From contig NZ_RPOH01000037.1 in the NCBI RefSeq assembly GCF_003818135.1, positions 1 through 41,755 of the forward strand: a stretch of DNA of 41,755 nucleotides, in the 5' to 3' direction. Of the stretch, positions 6,620-16,757 are shown piece after piece (positions within the stretch are counted from its first letter, which is position 1; every line of letters begins with the position of its first letter). The notes under the pieces are model-generated. The model was not told where the DNA came from. It searched no databases and worked only from the letters and a program-made list of their open reading frames with translations. This DNA comes from Buttiauxella warmboldiae (GTDB taxonomy: Bacteria; Pseudomonadota; Gammaproteobacteria; Enterobacterales; Enterobacteriaceae). The position numbers were made by a program, and so were the translations under genes.

Positions 6620-9181
6620 ATGAGTACAACGGAAAGTTTTGACGCCCATACCCCCATGATGCAGCAGTATCTGCGCCTGAAAGCAGAACACCGTGACATC
6701 CTGCTGTTCTACCGCATGGGCGACTTTTACGAGCTGTTTTATGACGATGCGAAACGCGCGTCGCAGTTGCTCGACATCTCCCTGACCAAACGCGGCGCAT
6801 CGGCGGGCGAACCTATTCCTATGGCGGGCGTGCCACACCACGCCATCGAAAACTATTTAGCCAAGCTGGTGAACCTCGGCGAATCCGCCGCCATTTGCGA
6901 GCAGATTGGCGACCCGGCCACCAGCAAAGGGCCGGTCGAACGCAAAGTGGTGCGTATCGTTACCCCCGGCACCATCAGTGATGAAGCCCTGCTGCAAGAG
7001 CGCCAGGACAATCTGCTGGCGGCAATCTGGCAGGATGGTAAGGGTTTTGGCTATGCGACGCTTGATATCAGCTCCGGGCGTTTTCGCCTGTCTGAGCCAG
7101 AAGATAGTGAAACCATGGCGGCTGAGCTGCAGCGCACCAATCCTGCTGAACTGCTGTACGCAGAGGATTTTGCCGAAACTCGTTTAATTGAAGGCCGCCG
7201 TGGGCTGCGCCGCCGCCCGCTGTGGGAGTTTGAAATTTCCACCGCCCGCCAACAGCTGAATATGCAATTCGGCACCCGCGACCTGACCGGCTTTGGCGTT
7301 GAAAACGCCCATCATGCGCTGTGCGCCGCAGGTTGTTTACTGCAATACGTTAAAGATACGCAGCGTACTTCCCTGCCGCACATCCGCTCGGTCACCATGG
7401 ATCGCCAGCAGGACAGCATCATTATGGATGCGGCAACGCGCCGTAACCTGGAAATCACTCAGAACCTCTCCGGCGGTTTTGAAAACACCCTCGCTTCGAT
7501 ACTGGACTGCACCGTCACGCCGATGGGCAGCCGTATGCTGAAACGCTGGCTGCATATGCCGATTCGTAATGTCAACGTGCTGGAAAAGCGCCAGCAGACC
7601 ATTGCGGCTCTGCAAGAACGCACGGCTGAAATTCAGCCCGTGCTGCGCCAGGTTGGCGATCTGGAACGTATTCTGGCACGCCTGGCGTTGCGCACTGCTC
7701 GCCCGCGTGATTTAGCGCGGATGCGCCATGCCTTCCAGCAGTTACCTGAGCTGCGCGAAATGCTGGCGGATGTGCCAACTGATTATGTCCAGACGCTGCG
7801 TGAAAATATGGGCGAGTTCACCGAGCTGCGTGAATTGCTTGAGCGTGCCGTGGTGGAAGCGCCACCCGTGCTGGTGCGTGATGGCGGCGTGATTGCGCCA
7901 GGCTATAACGAAGAGCTGGATGAATGGCGTTCACTGGCTGATGGCGCCACGGACTATCTGGATAAACTGGAAATCCGCGAGCGTGAAAAGCTTGGTCTGG
8001 ATACCCTGAAAGTGGGCTTTAACGGCGTGCACGGCTATTACATTCAGATTAGCCGCAGCCAGAGTCACCACGCGCCGATTCACTATGTCCGCCGTCAGAC
8101 GCTGAAAAACGCCGAACGCTATATCATTCCTGAGCTGAAAGAGTACGAAGACAAGGTTCTGACCTCCAAAGGGAAAGCATTAGCGCTGGAAAAACAGCTC
8201 TATGATCGGCTGTTCGACACGCTGCTGCCCCATCTTGAAGCGTTGCAGCAAAGCGCAACTGCACTCGCAGAACTCGACGTGCTGGTCAACCTGGCAGAAC
8301 GTGCCTGGAGCCTGAATTACACCTGCCCGCAGTTAAGCGATAAACCCGGCATAAAAGTGGTGGGCGGCCGCCATCCGGTAGTTGAGCAAGTGCTTAGCGA
8401 ACCGTTTATCGCCAACCCGCTGAGTCTTGCACCACAGCGCCGCATGTTGATTATTACCGGCCCTAACATGGGCGGTAAAAGTACCTATATGCGCCAGTCT
8501 GCGCTGATCGTACTGCTGGCCTACATTGGCAGTTTCGTTCCGGCGCAGCAGGCAGAAATCGGCCCTGTCGACCGTATTTTTACCCGTGTCGGTGCCGCAG
8601 ATGACCTGGCTTCCGGGCGTTCCACCTTTATGGTGGAGATGACCGAAACCGCCAACATCCTGCATAACGCCACCGAACACAGTCTGGTGCTGATGGATGA
8701 AATTGGTCGTGGGACATCCACGTATGATGGTCTATCGCTCGCCTGGGCCTGTGCCGAAAATCTGGCAAATCGCATCAAGGCCATGACGCTGTTCGCCACG
8801 CACTATTTTGAGCTGACAACCCTGCCAGAAAAAATGGAAGGCGTGGCAAACGTGCACCTTGATGCGGTTGAACATGGCGACACCATCGCCTTTATGCACA
8901 GCGTGCAGGACGGTGCCGCCAGCAAAAGTTACGGCCTGGCCGTAGCGGCGTTGGCGGGGGTGCCAAAAGAGGTCATTAAGCGGGCGCGCCAAAAATTGCG
9001 TGAGCTGGAAACGCTTTCGCCGAATGCCGCTGCTACGCAAGTTGATGGGACGCAGATGTCGCTGCTGTCAGCCGCGGAGGAAACCTCTCCGGCGGTTGAA
9101 GCGCTGGAAGCGTTAGATCCGGACTCCCTGTCACCGCGTCAGGCGCTGGAGTGGATCTATCGACTGAAGAGTCTGGTGTAG
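6620..9181 (+). CDS. mutS: DNA mismatch repair protein MutS
   Basis: Recognises mismatches and small loops and starts MutL/MutH-directed repair. The 853 residues match the E. coli length. In order: the mismatch-binding domain with the wedge motif [12 protein letters not shown] (Phe at about residue 36-38), connector, lever and clamp domains, then the ATPase with Walker [10 protein letters not shown] (about 614-622), Walker B LMDEIGRG, and THYFELT. The C-terminal dimer/tetramer segment ends in [21 protein letters not shown]-type sequence, split at residue 833 onward. The Shine-Dalgarno is weak (AAAGAA). mutS is convergent with rpoS across a shared terminator only 55 bp long. Confidence 0.99.
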   Translation: MSTTESFDAHTPMMQQYLRLKAEHRDILLFYRMGDFYELFYDDAKRASQLLDISLTKRGASAGEPIPMAGVPHHAIENYLAKLVNLGESAAICEQIGDPATSKGPVERKVVRIVTPGTISDEALLQERQDNLLAAIWQDGKGFGYATLDISSGRFRLSEPEDSETMAAELQRTNPAELLYAEDFAETRLIEGRRGLRRRPLWEFEISTARQQLNMQFGTRDLTGFGVENAHHALCAAGCLLQYVKDTQRTSLPHIRSVTMDRQQDSIIMDAATRRNLEITQNLSGGFENTLASILDCTVTPMGSRMLKRWLHMPIRNVNVLEKRQQTIAALQERTAEIQPVLRQVGDLERILARLALRTARPRDLARMRHAFQQLPELREMLADVPTDYVQTLRENMGEFTELRELLERAVVEAPPVLVRDGGVIAPGYNEELDEWRSLADGATDYLDKLEIREREKLGLDTLKVGFNGVHGYYIQISRSQSHHAPIHYVRRQTLKNAERYIIPELKEYEDKVLTSKGKALALEKQLYDRLFDTLLPHLEALQQSATALAELDVLVNLAERAWSLNYTCPQLSDKPGIKVVGGRHPVVEQVLSEPFIANPLSLAPQRRMLIITGPNMGGKSTYMRQSALIVLLAYIGSFVPAQQAEIGPVDRIFTRVGAADDLASGRSTFMVEMTETANILHNATEHSLVLMDEIGRGTSTYDGLSLAWACAENLANRIKAMTLFATHYFELTTLPEKMEGVANVHLDAVEHGDTIAFMHSVQDGAASKSYGLAVAALAGVPKEVIKRARQKLRELETLSPNAAATQVDGTQMSLLSAAEETSPAVEALEALDPDSLSPRQALEWIYRLKSLV

Positions 9182-9190
9182 TTTTCAGAT

Positions 9191-9222
9191 AAAAAAAGCG
9201 GCGACCTGAGTCGCCGCTTTTT
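9191..9222. terminator. Bidirectional mutS/rpoS terminator
   Basis: An 8-bp GC stem (GCGGCGAC / GTCGCCGC, loop CTGA) is flanked by AAAAAA on the left and TTTTT on the right, so it can end transcription from both the convergent mutS and rpoS. Confidence 0.92.
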
Positions 9223-9236
9223 ATTTGAACAGTAAA

Positions 9237-10229
9237 CTATTCGCGGAACAGCGCTTCGATATTCAGCCCCTGCGTCTGCAAAATTTCACGCAGACGACGC
9301 AGACCTTCAACCTGAATCTGACGAACGCGTTCACGCGTCAGGCCAATTTCACGGCCCACGTCTTCCAGCGTTGCCGCTTCATAGCCTAACAGACCAAAAC
9401 GACGAGCCAGTACTTCACGCTGCTTCGCGTTCAGTTCAAACAGCCACTTCACGATGCTCTGTTTCATATCATCGTCCTGCGTGGTGTCTTCCGGGCCGTT
9501 GTCTTTTTCATCGGCCAGAATATCCAGCAGCGCTTTTTCAGAATCGCCACCCAGCGGGGTGTCGACTGAAGTAATGCGCTCGTTGAGACGCAGCATACGG
9601 CTGACATCATCAACGGGTTTATCCAGCTGCTCGGCAATCTCTTCAGCGCTCGGCTCATGGTCGAGTTTATGAGAGAGTTCACGTGCGGTACGCAGATAAA
9701 CGTTCAGCTCTTTGACGATATGAATCGGCAAACGAATCGTACGGGTTTGGTTCATGATTGCCCGTTCGATGGTCTGACGAATCCACCATGTTGCGTACGT
9801 TGAGAAACGGAACCCACGCTCTGGGTCAAACTTCTCCACGGCGCGGATCAGCCCCAGATTCCCCTCTTCAATCAAATCCAGCAGAGCCAGACCACGATTG
9901 CTATAACGACGGGCAATCTTAACCACCAGACGCAGGTTACTTTCGATCATGCGGCGGCGGGAAGCGACATCACCACGCAGCGCGCGGCGGGCGAAATACA
10001 CTTCTTCTTCGGCTGTCAATAACGGGGAATAACCAATCTCCCCAAGATAAAGCTGAGTTGCGTCAAGCACACGCTGAGTGGCCCCCTGTGACAACAACTC
10101 CTCTTCGGCTATGTCGTTATCACTGGGTTCCTCTTCTACGAGGGCTTTTTCATCAAAGACCTCAACTCCATTCTCATCATATTCCGCGTCTTCATTTAAC
10201 TCGTTAACTTTCAGCGTATTCTGACTCAT
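9237..10229 (-). CDS. rpoS: RNA polymerase sigma factor RpoS (sigma-38)
   Basis: Master sigma factor of stationary phase and general stress. The 330-residue product shows region 1.2 ([16 protein letters not shown]), region 2 with [18 protein letters not shown] and [19 protein letters not shown], region 3, and region 4.2 with the helix-turn-helix [19 protein letters not shown]. It ends at ALFRE, as in E. coli, with no truncation, so the allele looks functional. The start has GTAGGAG at good spacing in a leader that is essentially identical to E. coli. It is transcribed after nlpD. In E. coli the main rpoS promoter lies inside nlpD. I did not locate it here. Confidence 0.99.
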   Translation of the reverse strand: MSQNTLKVNELNEDAEYDENGVEVFDEKALVEEEPSDNDIAEEELLSQGATQRVLDATQLYLGEIGYSPLLTAEEEVYFARRALRGDVASRRRMIESNLRLVVKIARRYSNRGLALLDLIEEGNLGLIRAVEKFDPERGFRFSTYATWWIRQTIERAIMNQTRTIRLPIHIVKELNVYLRTARELSHKLDHEPSAEEIAEQLDKPVDDVSRMLRLNERITSVDTPLGGDSEKALLDILADEKDNGPEDTTQDDDMKQSIVKWLFELNAKQREVLARRFGLLGYEAATLEDVGREIGLTRERVRQIQVEGLRRLREILQTQGLNIEALFRE

Positions 10230-10348
10230 AAGGTGGCTCCTACCCGTGATCCCTGGGCAAAATACTCACACGAATGTCAGCATTTTGCCGGCTTATCGCT
10301 GCGGTAAATAACGCAGCGGGTTGACGGATTTCCCCTTGTAACGAATTT
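10230..10348 (-). promoter_or_regulatory. rpoS mRNA leader: ribosome-binding site and sRNA-pairing element
   Basis: Just before the rpoS ATG, the minus strand reads GGATCACGGGTAGGAG and then CCACCTT, as in E. coli. Upstream, at 10325-10348, overlapping the end of nlpD, is the sequence TTCGTTACAAGGGGAAATCC. In E. coli this segment masks the rpoS Shine-Dalgarno and is freed by pairing with DsrA, RprA or ArcZ. Conservation of both arms suggests that translational control by Hfq-dependent sRNAs is kept. No sRNA gene itself is in this window. Confidence 0.75.
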
Positions 10349-11405
10349 CAAAATGTAAACGTGTTGAACTGGTTCCGGTGCTACCCATGGTAGCTATCTT
10401 CTGCCCCGCCGTGATTTCTTGTTGTTCCCGGACCAGCATTGTATCGTTATGGGCGTAGGCGCTCAGGTAATCATCATTGTGTTTGATGATGATAAGATTA
10501 CCGTAACCTCGCAGCGCGTTACCGGCATACACCACACGCCCGGAGGCGGTAGCAACAACAGCCTGGCCTTTGCTGCCTGCGATATCGATCCCTTTATTGC
10601 CACCTTCGGTCGCAGAGAAGTTCTCGATAACTTTGCCATCAGTTGGCCAACGCCACGTCGAAATCGGCGCGCTGTCGGATGTGCTGCTGGCAGTGGGTAC
10701 GGTCGTCGAGCTAACTACCGGTGCCGTGACGGGAGTTGTGACAACAGTCGCACTACCCTTATTCCCCGGCAACATTTTGTTAGCACTTTGTTCACCTGAA
10801 TCCTCAGAATACGTAATTACTGGTTTAGAAGCAACCACCGTGGTGGTATTTTGCGCGCCAACCGGCGCGACGCCTTGTGCGCTGGCATCAGCGGCTGTTA
10901 CCGCGTTTCCACCGGTAATTGGCGTACCCGAAGCGCTTCCCACCTGCAGGGTTTGCCCCACGTTCAGGCCATACGGTGCAGGTACGTTGTTGCGCTGGGC
11001 TAAGTCACGGAAATCGTTCCCGGTGATCCACGCAATATAAAAAAGGGTGTCGCCACGTTTCACGGTGTAAGTGCTGCCGCCGGTGTAGCTTCCTTTCGGG
11101 ATATCACCATATTTGCGGTTATAAACAATGTGGCCGTTTTGGGTTTGTACCGGCGTTGAGACCACCGGCTGAATCGTTGGTTGCTGCACAACCGGTTGAA
11201 TTTGTGGGGTCTGGCTTGGGGTGGACATTTTCGGCGGCTGGGTAATCAGCATGCCGCCGGAAGAGCTGCTCCCGGTATTGCTGCTACCGCCCACGGAACT
11301 GATAGGCGCCTGGCTGTTATTGCTGGTACAGCCCGCTAACCACAGGCTCACCAGCGACAATGCCGCAATACGGCGTAAAGTAAAAGTTGGGCTTCCCGCG
11401 CTCAT
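10293..11405 (-). CDS. nlpD: Murein hydrolase activator NlpD (lipoprotein)
   Basis: Outer-membrane lipoprotein that activates the amidase AmiC at the division septum. Of 370 residues, the N-terminus has a lipoprotein signal with lipobox LAGC (Cys about 26). A low-complexity Gln/Pro/Val-rich linker follows, then a LysM domain ([14 protein letters not shown] to VGQTLQVG). The C-terminal LytM domain is degenerate: NKGIDIAG has Asn where active enzymes have the zinc-binding His, and RLHFEI lacks the first His of HLH. This marks an activator rather than an enzyme. I chose ATG at MSAGSPTF because GGGGG precedes it and it matches E. coli. rpoS follows 63 bp downstream. Confidence 0.97.
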   Translation of the reverse strand: MSAGSPTFTLRRIAALSLVSLWLAGCTSNNSQAPISSVGGSSNTGSSSSGGMLITQPPKMSTPSQTPQIQPVVQQPTIQPVVSTPVQTQNGHIVYNRKYGDIPKGSYTGGSTYTVKRGDTLFYIAWITGNDFRDLAQRNNVPAPYGLNVGQTLQVGSASGTPITGGNAVTAADASAQGVAPVGAQNTTTVVASKPVITYSEDSGEQSANKMLPGNKGSATVVTTPVTAPVVSSTTVPTASSTSDSAPISTWRWPTDGKVIENFSATEGGNKGIDIAGSKGQAVVATASGRVVYAGNALRGYGNLIIIKHNDDYLSAYAHNDTMLVREQQEITAGQKIATMGSTGTSSTRLHFEIRYKGKSVNPLRYLPQR

Positions 11406-11535
11406 TAATCCCCCAGGAAAAACAATCATATGCTGATAAAAATACGGCAGAACTGGCGCTAACGACCAGATAGCAAAAACTCGCAGCGCACTACGTTACG
11501 CCAAAACCCTTAGAAAAAAACAAGATATTTCCGGG

Positions 11536-12162
11536 TTATGCCAGTTCGCCCTTCACTAAGGGCACAAAACGAACGGCTTCTACCGTATCAATGACAAACT
11601 CCCCATTCAGCCGACGGACGCGTTGCAGAAACTGACGGTCTTCGCCAACGGGGAGAACTAAAACGCCACCTTCATCCAGCTGGGCTAACAGTTCACCCGG
11701 GATCTCCGGCGGAGCTGCCGTAACAATAATAGCGTCAAATGGGCTGCGCGCATGCCAGCCCTGCCAGCCATCACCATGACGGGTTGAGATATTGTGCAGA
11801 TCGAGCTGTTTTAAACGTCGCCTTGCGTGCCATTGCAGCCCCTTAATACGCTCAACTGAACAAACATGATGCACCAGATGGGCTAGAATAGCGGTCTGGT
11901 AGCCAGAACCGGTGCCGATTTCCAGCACGCGGGATTCAGGCGTCAGCTCCAGCAACTCGGTCATTCTTGCAACCATATAAGGCTGCGAAATGGTTTGGCC
12001 GCTGCCAATCGGCAGGGCCGTGTTTTCCCAGGCTTTGTGCTCAAACGCTTCATCGACAAATTTTTCCCGCGGCACCTGTGCAATCGCCTCAAGAACTTTT
12101 TCGTCCTTAATGCCTTGATTACGCAACTGCGCGAGAAGGGCTTGTACGCGTTTGCTTACCAT
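11536..12162 (-). CDS. pcm: Protein-L-isoaspartate O-methyltransferase
   Basis: Repairs L-isoaspartyl residues formed by ageing of proteins, using S-adenosylmethionine. The 208 residues equal the E. coli length. Motif [17 protein letters not shown] (about residues 80-95) binds SAM, the preceding [10 protein letters not shown] region is the substrate loop, and [14 protein letters not shown] is motif II. The start overlaps the end of surE by 7 bp. Together with surE, nlpD and rpoS it forms the conserved stationary-phase survival cluster. Confidence 0.98.
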   Translation of the reverse strand: MVSKRVQALLAQLRNQGIKDEKVLEAIAQVPREKFVDEAFEHKAWENTALPIGSGQTISQPYMVARMTELLELTPESRVLEIGTGSGYQTAILAHLVHHVCSVERIKGLQWHARRRLKQLDLHNISTRHGDGWQGWHARSPFDAIIVTAAPPEIPGELLAQLDEGGVLVLPVGEDRQFLQRVRRLNGEFVIDTVEAVRFVPLVKGELA

Positions 12163-12917
12163 TGCTCATCCACTCCTGACTTACTCAGCCAGTGGCTGAC
12201 CACCTCACGAGCGCTGTGGGCCGTAAGATCAACATGCAATGGCGTAACCGAAACATAACCTTCATCAACGGCGGCGAAATCAGTATCCGGACCGGCATCA
12301 AATTTATCGCCCGGCGGCCCTATCCAGTACAGCGTATTGCCGCGCGGATCTTCTTGCGGGATCACTTTATCGGAAGGATGACGGCTACCGCAGCGTGTGA
12401 CACGAATACCTTTGATTTGCTCAAGCGGCAAGTCGGGAACATTAATATTCAGAATACGCCCGGTTCGCAACGGCTCACGCATCAGCGCACGCAAAATAGT
12501 ACAGGTGACCGCGGCTGCCGTTTCATAGTGCTGATGCCCATTTAGCGAAACAGCCAGCGCCGGAATGCCTAAATGCCGCCCTTCCATCGCCGCCGCAACG
12601 GTACCGGAATAGATAACGTCATCGCCCAAATTAGGGCCTGCATTAATCCCGGAAACCACCACGTCAGGACCTGGACGCATCAGGGCATTGACGCCAAGAT
12701 AGACGCAGTCCGTCGGCGTACCCATTTGTACCGAAATATCCCCGTTGGCGAGGGTGAAAGTCCGCAGTGAAGATTCGAGCGTCAGTGAGTTTGATGCCCC
12801 ACTGCGATTACGGTCGGGGGCGACTACCTGTACGTCAGCAAATTCCCTTAGTCGGGCCGCCAGAGCCTGAATGCCCGGCGCATTGACTCCGTCATCGTTA
12901 CTCAAAAGTATTCTCAT
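12156..12917 (-). CDS. surE: 5'/3'-nucleotidase SurE
   Basis: Metal-dependent nucleotidase/exopolyphosphatase that helps stationary-phase survival. 253 residues. The N-terminal [16 protein letters not shown] carries the two metal-binding Asp residues (8 and 9). Ser of RSGASNSLT and Asn of [13 protein letters not shown] complete the site. It overlaps pcm by 7 bp. Unlike the tightly packed genes upstream, it is separated from truD by 113 bp, so it may have its own promoter. A 21-codon ORF in that gap ends in an ATGA overlap with the surE start. Confidence 0.98.
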   Translation of the reverse strand: MRILLSNDDGVNAPGIQALAARLREFADVQVVAPDRNRSGASNSLTLESSLRTFTLANGDISVQMGTPTDCVYLGVNALMRPGPDVVVSGINAGPNLGDDVIYSGTVAAAMEGRHLGIPALAVSLNGHQHYETAAAVTCTILRALMREPLRTGRILNINVPDLPLEQIKGIRVTRCGSRHPSDKVIPQEDPRGNTLYWIGPPGDKFDAGPDTDFAAVDEGYVSVTPLHVDLTAHSAREVVSHWLSKSGVDEQW

Positions 12918-13030
12918 AATGAATTTACAAAGCTTCTTATTGTCTTATCCCAGTTAGCTGATTTTAGTGCAGCCGTCATGAAATTGTTGCTGTTTTTGTA
13001 ACATTCACAACAAAGAACTGTCCAGAATTA

Positions 13031-14077
13031 CTATTCGGCAATATTCGCATAACCACCCGGCGCGTTCATTAATTCACGCACAACGCTGGTAGCAAAGCTC
13101 CCGGCTGGCAACCAGAACTTCAGCTCAACGGTGGTATCGTCCCGCCAGTTCCAGCTCAGCTCTTTCGGCATCACCAGCATCGCCCTACGGGCGGCTTCTA
13201 CGCGCTCGCGCACCAGAAGCGCCTGCAAATCCGTTTCCCCGGCAACACACTGCTGCTCAAATTCAAGCGCGGCGTTTAACGTCCCCCAGGCACCGTCACC
13301 CGGCAGCGGTGCGGTAATCAGTAATTCACCCGCATCGACACGCGGTTGCAGCTCCGGCATTTCTTCAGGCGTTGCCACAAACCAGCTTCCTCGCCCGGCG
13401 AGTTGCAAAGCGTCGCCGTCGATAACCTGGTTAAAATCGGGCTTTTTCAGCCTTTCGCTGACGATCTGGTTAAACATGGCGCTGCGAGCGGCTGACAGAT
13501 AAAAGCTGCGTTTATTGCGATCGCGAATGGGCGCATTGCTTTGCGCCCAGCGCACGGCCTGGTGCAGGTTATTGCCTGCGATGCCAAAACGCTGGCTTCC
13601 GAAGTAATTTGGCACGCCGCGGTGAAGAATAGTATTCAGACGCTGCTCAAGCTCGGCGCGGTCACTCACTGCCCGCAATACCAGCGTGAAGCGATTTCCT
13701 TTTAGCGCACCCAGACGTAATTTACGGCGGTGACGGGCATATTCCAGCACCTGACAGCCTTCAAGCTGGAACGCGCTCATATCCGGCATCTCTTTACCCG
13801 GCAGGCGTGCGCAAAACCACTGTTCGGTAACCGCATGTTTATCTTTTTGCCCGGCAAAACTCACTTCCCGGGCAGGTACGTTAAGAAATTTAGCCAGCGC
13901 ATCGGCAACGGAACGGGTGTTGCAGCCATTTTTCAGAATACGCAACAGTAAATGTTCACCTTCGCCATCCGGCCCAAAGCCCAGATCTTCGATAACCACG
14001 AAATCTTCTGGATCGGCTTTAATGACCCCTGCGCCCTGCGGCTTGCCATGCAGCCAGGTCAGATTTTGCATATCCAT
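13031..14077 (-). CDS. truD: tRNA pseudouridine(13) synthase
   Basis: Makes pseudouridine 13 in tRNA-Glu and other tRNAs. The 348 residues include the family motif [14 protein letters not shown] with the catalytic Asp (about residue 79), NYFGSQRFG, and the TRUD insertion domain, ending [17 protein letters not shown]. The start overlaps the ispF stop by one base (TAATG). It is one residue shorter than the E. coli protein. Confidence 0.98.
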   Translation of the reverse strand: MDMQNLTWLHGKPQGAGVIKADPEDFVVIEDLGFGPDGEGEHLLLRILKNGCNTRSVADALAKFLNVPAREVSFAGQKDKHAVTEQWFCARLPGKEMPDMSAFQLEGCQVLEYARHRRKLRLGALKGNRFTLVLRAVSDRAELEQRLNTILHRGVPNYFGSQRFGIAGNNLHQAVRWAQSNAPIRDRNKRSFYLSAARSAMFNQIVSERLKKPDFNQVIDGDALQLAGRGSWFVATPEEMPELQPRVDAGELLITAPLPGDGAWGTLNAALEFEQQCVAGETDLQALLVRERVEAARRAMLVMPKELSWNWRDDTTVELKFWLPAGSFATSVVRELMNAPGGYANIAE

Positions 14078-14556
14078 TATTGACCAGCCTTATGCAGCAG
14101 CACGACCGCTTCGCAAGCAATGCCTTCGCCACGGCCAGTAAAACCGAGCTTTTCTGTGGTGGTGGCTTTCACATTGACATCATCCATATGGCAGCCGAGA
14201 TCTTCGGCGATGAACACGCGCATCTGCGGGATATGCGGAGCCATTTTCGGTGCCTGCGCAATAATTGTCACATCAACGTTTCCCAGGGTGTAGCCTTTCG
14301 CCTGAATACGACGCCAGGCTTCACGCAGCAGTTCACGGCTGTCTGCCCCCTTAAATGCCGGGTCGGTATCCGGGAATAGCTTACCGATATCGCCCATTGC
14401 GGCAGCGCCTAACAGAGCATCGGTTAATGCGTGCAGAGCGACATCGCCATCGGAGTGTGCAAGCAGGCCTTGTGCAAACGGCACGCGTACACCGCCGATG
14501 ATAATCGGCCCCGGGCCGCCAAAAGCGTGTACGTCAAAACCATGTCCTATGCGCAT
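14077..14556 (-). CDS. ispF: 2-C-methyl-D-erythritol 2,4-cyclodiphosphate synthase
   Basis: Fifth step of the MEP isoprenoid pathway: cyclises CDP-methylerythritol phosphate with release of CMP. 159 residues, as in E. coli. Zinc ligands Asp8 and His10 lie in [10 protein letters not shown] and His42 in [17 protein letters not shown]. The signature [10 protein letters not shown] is present. It overlaps ispD and truD by one base on each side (TAATG junctions), so the three are translationally coupled. Confidence 0.98.
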   Translation of the reverse strand: MRIGHGFDVHAFGGPGPIIIGGVRVPFAQGLLAHSDGDVALHALTDALLGAAAMGDIGKLFPDTDPAFKGADSRELLREAWRRIQAKGYTLGNVDVTIIAQAPKMAPHIPQMRVFIAEDLGCHMDDVNVKATTTEKLGFTGRGEGIACEAVVLLHKAGQ

Positions 14557-15266
14557 TATTGATTCTCCGTTTGGGTTAACCGCGTGAGGTAAAACTCCGC
14601 AAGCCGCAGGTCTTCAGGACGAGTGACTTTGATATTATCGGCGCGGGCGCTAATTAATTCTGGATGAAAGCCACAATACTCAAGCGCTGAGGCTTCATCG
14701 GTGATCGATGCGTGTTCATCGAGTGCGCGCTGCAGGCAGCTACGCAGTAATTCCAGAGGGAAGAGCTGGGGCGTTAAGGCGTGCCAGAGATCTTCGCGAT
14801 CGACGGTGTGCCCAATCAGATTTTTGCCCGGCTCGCCGCGCTTCATGGTGTCGCGCACCGGAGCGGCCAGAATGCCGCCAATGTTGCTGGTTGCGGTAAT
14901 TGCCAGCAGGCGCGCTAAATCATCTGGATGCAAACACGGGCGAGCGGCATCATGCACAAGCACCCACTGCGCGCTATGCGCCACATTTAGCCCGGCCAGC
15001 ACCGAATCGGCACGCTGCGCGCCGCCGTTAATCACGGTGATATCAGGGTGTGAAGCAAGAGGTAAATCAGCAAACCAGCTATCGGTGGGGCTAATGGCGA
15101 TAACCACATGCGCCACACGTGGGTGAGCCATCAGGCTTGCCACCGCGTGTTCAAGAATAGTTTTATTGCCGATTTTTAGATATTGCTTAGGACATTCCGT
15201 TTGCATGCGGCTGCCGATACCTGCTGCCGGCACCACGGCAACTACGTCCGGGGAGGAGTCTGCCAT
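14556..15266 (-). CDS. ispD: 2-C-methyl-D-erythritol 4-phosphate cytidylyltransferase
   Basis: Third step of the MEP pathway: joins CTP and methylerythritol phosphate. 236 residues. The nucleotide-binding loop is [19 protein letters not shown] (about residues 12-30), followed by VHDAARPC and the signature region RDTMKRG. It lies directly before ispF, one overlapping base apart, and 20 bp after ftsB, in the arrangement usual for enterics. Confidence 0.98.
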   Translation of the reverse strand: MADSSPDVVAVVPAAGIGSRMQTECPKQYLKIGNKTILEHAVASLMAHPRVAHVVIAISPTDSWFADLPLASHPDITVINGGAQRADSVLAGLNVAHSAQWVLVHDAARPCLHPDDLARLLAITATSNIGGILAAPVRDTMKRGEPGKNLIGHTVDREDLWHALTPQLFPLELLRSCLQRALDEHASITDEASALEYCGFHPELISARADNIKVTRPEDLRLAEFYLTRLTQTENQ

Positions 15267-15286
15267 GTAGATTCACTTACGCTTGA

Positions 15287-15601
15287 TTATCGGTTGTTCT
15301 GCCCTGCACTGCTGCTTAAGCGCTTAGAGCTATCGGGTACCAGGCGGTAGAACGTTTCGCCCGGTTTAGTCATGCTTAATTCGTTACGCGCACGCTCTTC
15401 AATGGCTTCCTGTCCGCCGTTAAGATCGTCAATTTCCGCAAACAGCTGATCGTTACGCGCTTTGAGTTTCGCGTTCGTCGCCTGCTGGGCCGTCACGTCG
15501 TTATTGACCCGCGTATAATCATGTACGCCGTTTTTTCCAAACCACAGCGAATACTGCAGCCAGACCAGCAAGGCCAGCAATAGCAGCGTTAGTTTACCCA
15601 T
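15287..15601 (-). CDS. ftsB: Cell division protein FtsB
   Basis: Single-pass inner-membrane protein that forms the FtsQ-FtsL-FtsB complex and helps activate septal wall synthesis. 104 residues. A transmembrane helix lies at about residues 4-20 ([18 protein letters not shown]), then a periplasmic coiled coil (about 28-70, rich in Asn, Gln and Ala heptads), then [20 protein letters not shown]. The ATG giving MGKLTLLL was chosen after GGGGGCGGG. A longer frame adds eight unlikely residues. It heads the leftward ispDF-truD-surE group. Confidence 0.97.
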   Translation of the reverse strand: MGKLTLLLLALLVWLQYSLWFGKNGVHDYTRVNNDVTAQQATNAKLKARNDQLFAEIDDLNGGQEAIEERARNELSMTKPGETFYRLVPDSSKRLSSSAGQNNR

Positions 15602-15773
15602 CCCGCCCCCTGAAAAACGGCACAATCATGGTACAAAATTTTATCGGACTTCGATTGGGGTACAAAGCTCCCCTTCATATTTGCGGCAGAATTTATCACA
15701 GAACGCGCCAACATGCGCGTTTGCAGGCGCGTAAGCTGCAATGCAGCCATAAATAGGGCTGAATATAGTAAGG

Positions 15774-16097
15774 CTAACCCATAAGCCACATGAATAAGAT
15801 GCCAAACATCAGCGCCACCGCCAGCATAGTTGCGATACAACTGCAGATTAAACGCCCGCTTAAAAGGGAGTGCAGCGCGATGCCCACCACCACAGCAACG
15901 GGCAACACAGCGAGGAAAAAGGGCCAGGTATAGAGGAAGAAAAACAGCGTGTTGGGGCCGTACATTAAGAAGGGAATACCTAACGCCAATAGCCACGACA
16001 ACAAACCAATCAGCGCACCGGCAAATGACCAGGTCGTCTCTTCAGTGCCGGGGCTGGCCTCAGCCGAGGTCATAGCTATGTTGGTGCCATTGCGCAT
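15774..16097 (-). CDS. ygbE: DUF3561 inner-membrane protein YgbE
   Basis: A 107-residue membrane protein of unknown function, the same length as E. coli YgbE. An acidic, polar N-terminal tail (EASPGTEETTW) is followed by about three hydrophobic helices: ALIGLLSWLLALGIPFLMYG, FFLYTWPFFLAVLPVAVVVGIAL and a C-terminal one. The conserved block NTLFFFLYTWPFFLA identifies the family. It lies between cysC and ftsB, as in E. coli. The 54-bp gap after cysC leaves open whether it is read with the cys operon. Confidence 0.92.
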   Translation of the reverse strand: MRNGTNIAMTSAEASPGTEETTWSFAGALIGLLSWLLALGIPFLMYGPNTLFFFLYTWPFFLAVLPVAVVVGIALHSLLSGRLICSCIATMLAVALMFGILFMWLMG

Positions 16098-16151
16098 AAC
16101 GAATCCGTAAACCCTGCAAGCCAGGCGCGAAACGCCGACCCCGGCAATATG

Positions 16152-16757
16152 TTAGGTTTTGATAATAACGTCACGACGCAGCAGGTCTAATAATTGGCTA
16201 ACCAAATTTGTTACTAATTGTTCGCCGTCTAAGCGTATTTCCGCCTGCACAGGCGCTTCATACGCGGAGTCAATACCGGTGAAGTTGCGCAACTCCCCCG
16301 CCCGGGCTTTTTTATACAACCCTTTGGGATCGCGCGCTTCGCAAATAGAAAGCGGCGTATCGACAAACACTTCGATAAAGCGCCCCTCCCCAACGAGGTC
16401 GCGCACCGTCTGGCGTTCTGCGCGATGTGGCGAAATAAATGCCGTCAGCACGACCAGCCCCGCATCGGCCATTAACTTTGCCACTTCACCCACGCGGCGA
16501 ATATTTTCTTTACGATCGGCATCGCTAAAGCCCAAATCGCTGCACAAGCCGTGGCGCACGTTGTCGCCATCCAGCAAGTAAGTGCTGACACCAAGTTGAT
16601 GTAATGCCTCTTCCAGCGCGCCTGCAACGGTAGATTTCCCCGAGCCGGAAAGCCCGGTAAACCACAGCACCGCCCCCCGGTGCTGGTGAAGTTGTTCGCG
16701 CTGCTCAACCGTTACCGGGTGCGCATGCCAGACGACGTTTTCGTCGTGCTTAGCCAT
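16152..16757 (-). CDS. cysC: Adenylyl-sulfate (APS) kinase
   Basis: Phosphorylates APS to PAPS, the second activation step of sulfate assimilation. 201 residues, as in E. coli. The P-loop GLSGSGKST is at about residues 35-43, [16 protein letters not shown] binds APS, and the FISPHRAER loop carries the family's phosphoryl-accepting Ser region. The start overlaps the cysN stop by one base (TAATG). Third gene of the cysDNC operon. Confidence 0.98.
   Translation of the reverse strand: MAKHDENVVWHAHPVTVEQREQLHQHRGAVLWFTGLSGSGKSTVAGALEEALHQLGVSTYLLDGDNVRHGLCSDLGFSDADRKENIRRVGEVAKLMADAGLVVLTAFISPHRAERQTVRDLVGEGRFIEVFVDTPLSICEARDPKGLYKKARAGELRNFTGIDSAYEAPVQAEIRLDGEQLVTNLVSQLLDLLRRDVIIKT

Noticed and set aside
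15589-15996. 135-codon frame between ftsB and ygbE
   Set aside because: Overlaps ygbE in another frame and is rich in Cys/Arg. ygbE is the recognised gene.
16098-16151. GGCG/CGCC small hairpin between cysC and ygbE
   Set aside because: Stem too short and no T-run, so not reported as a terminator.
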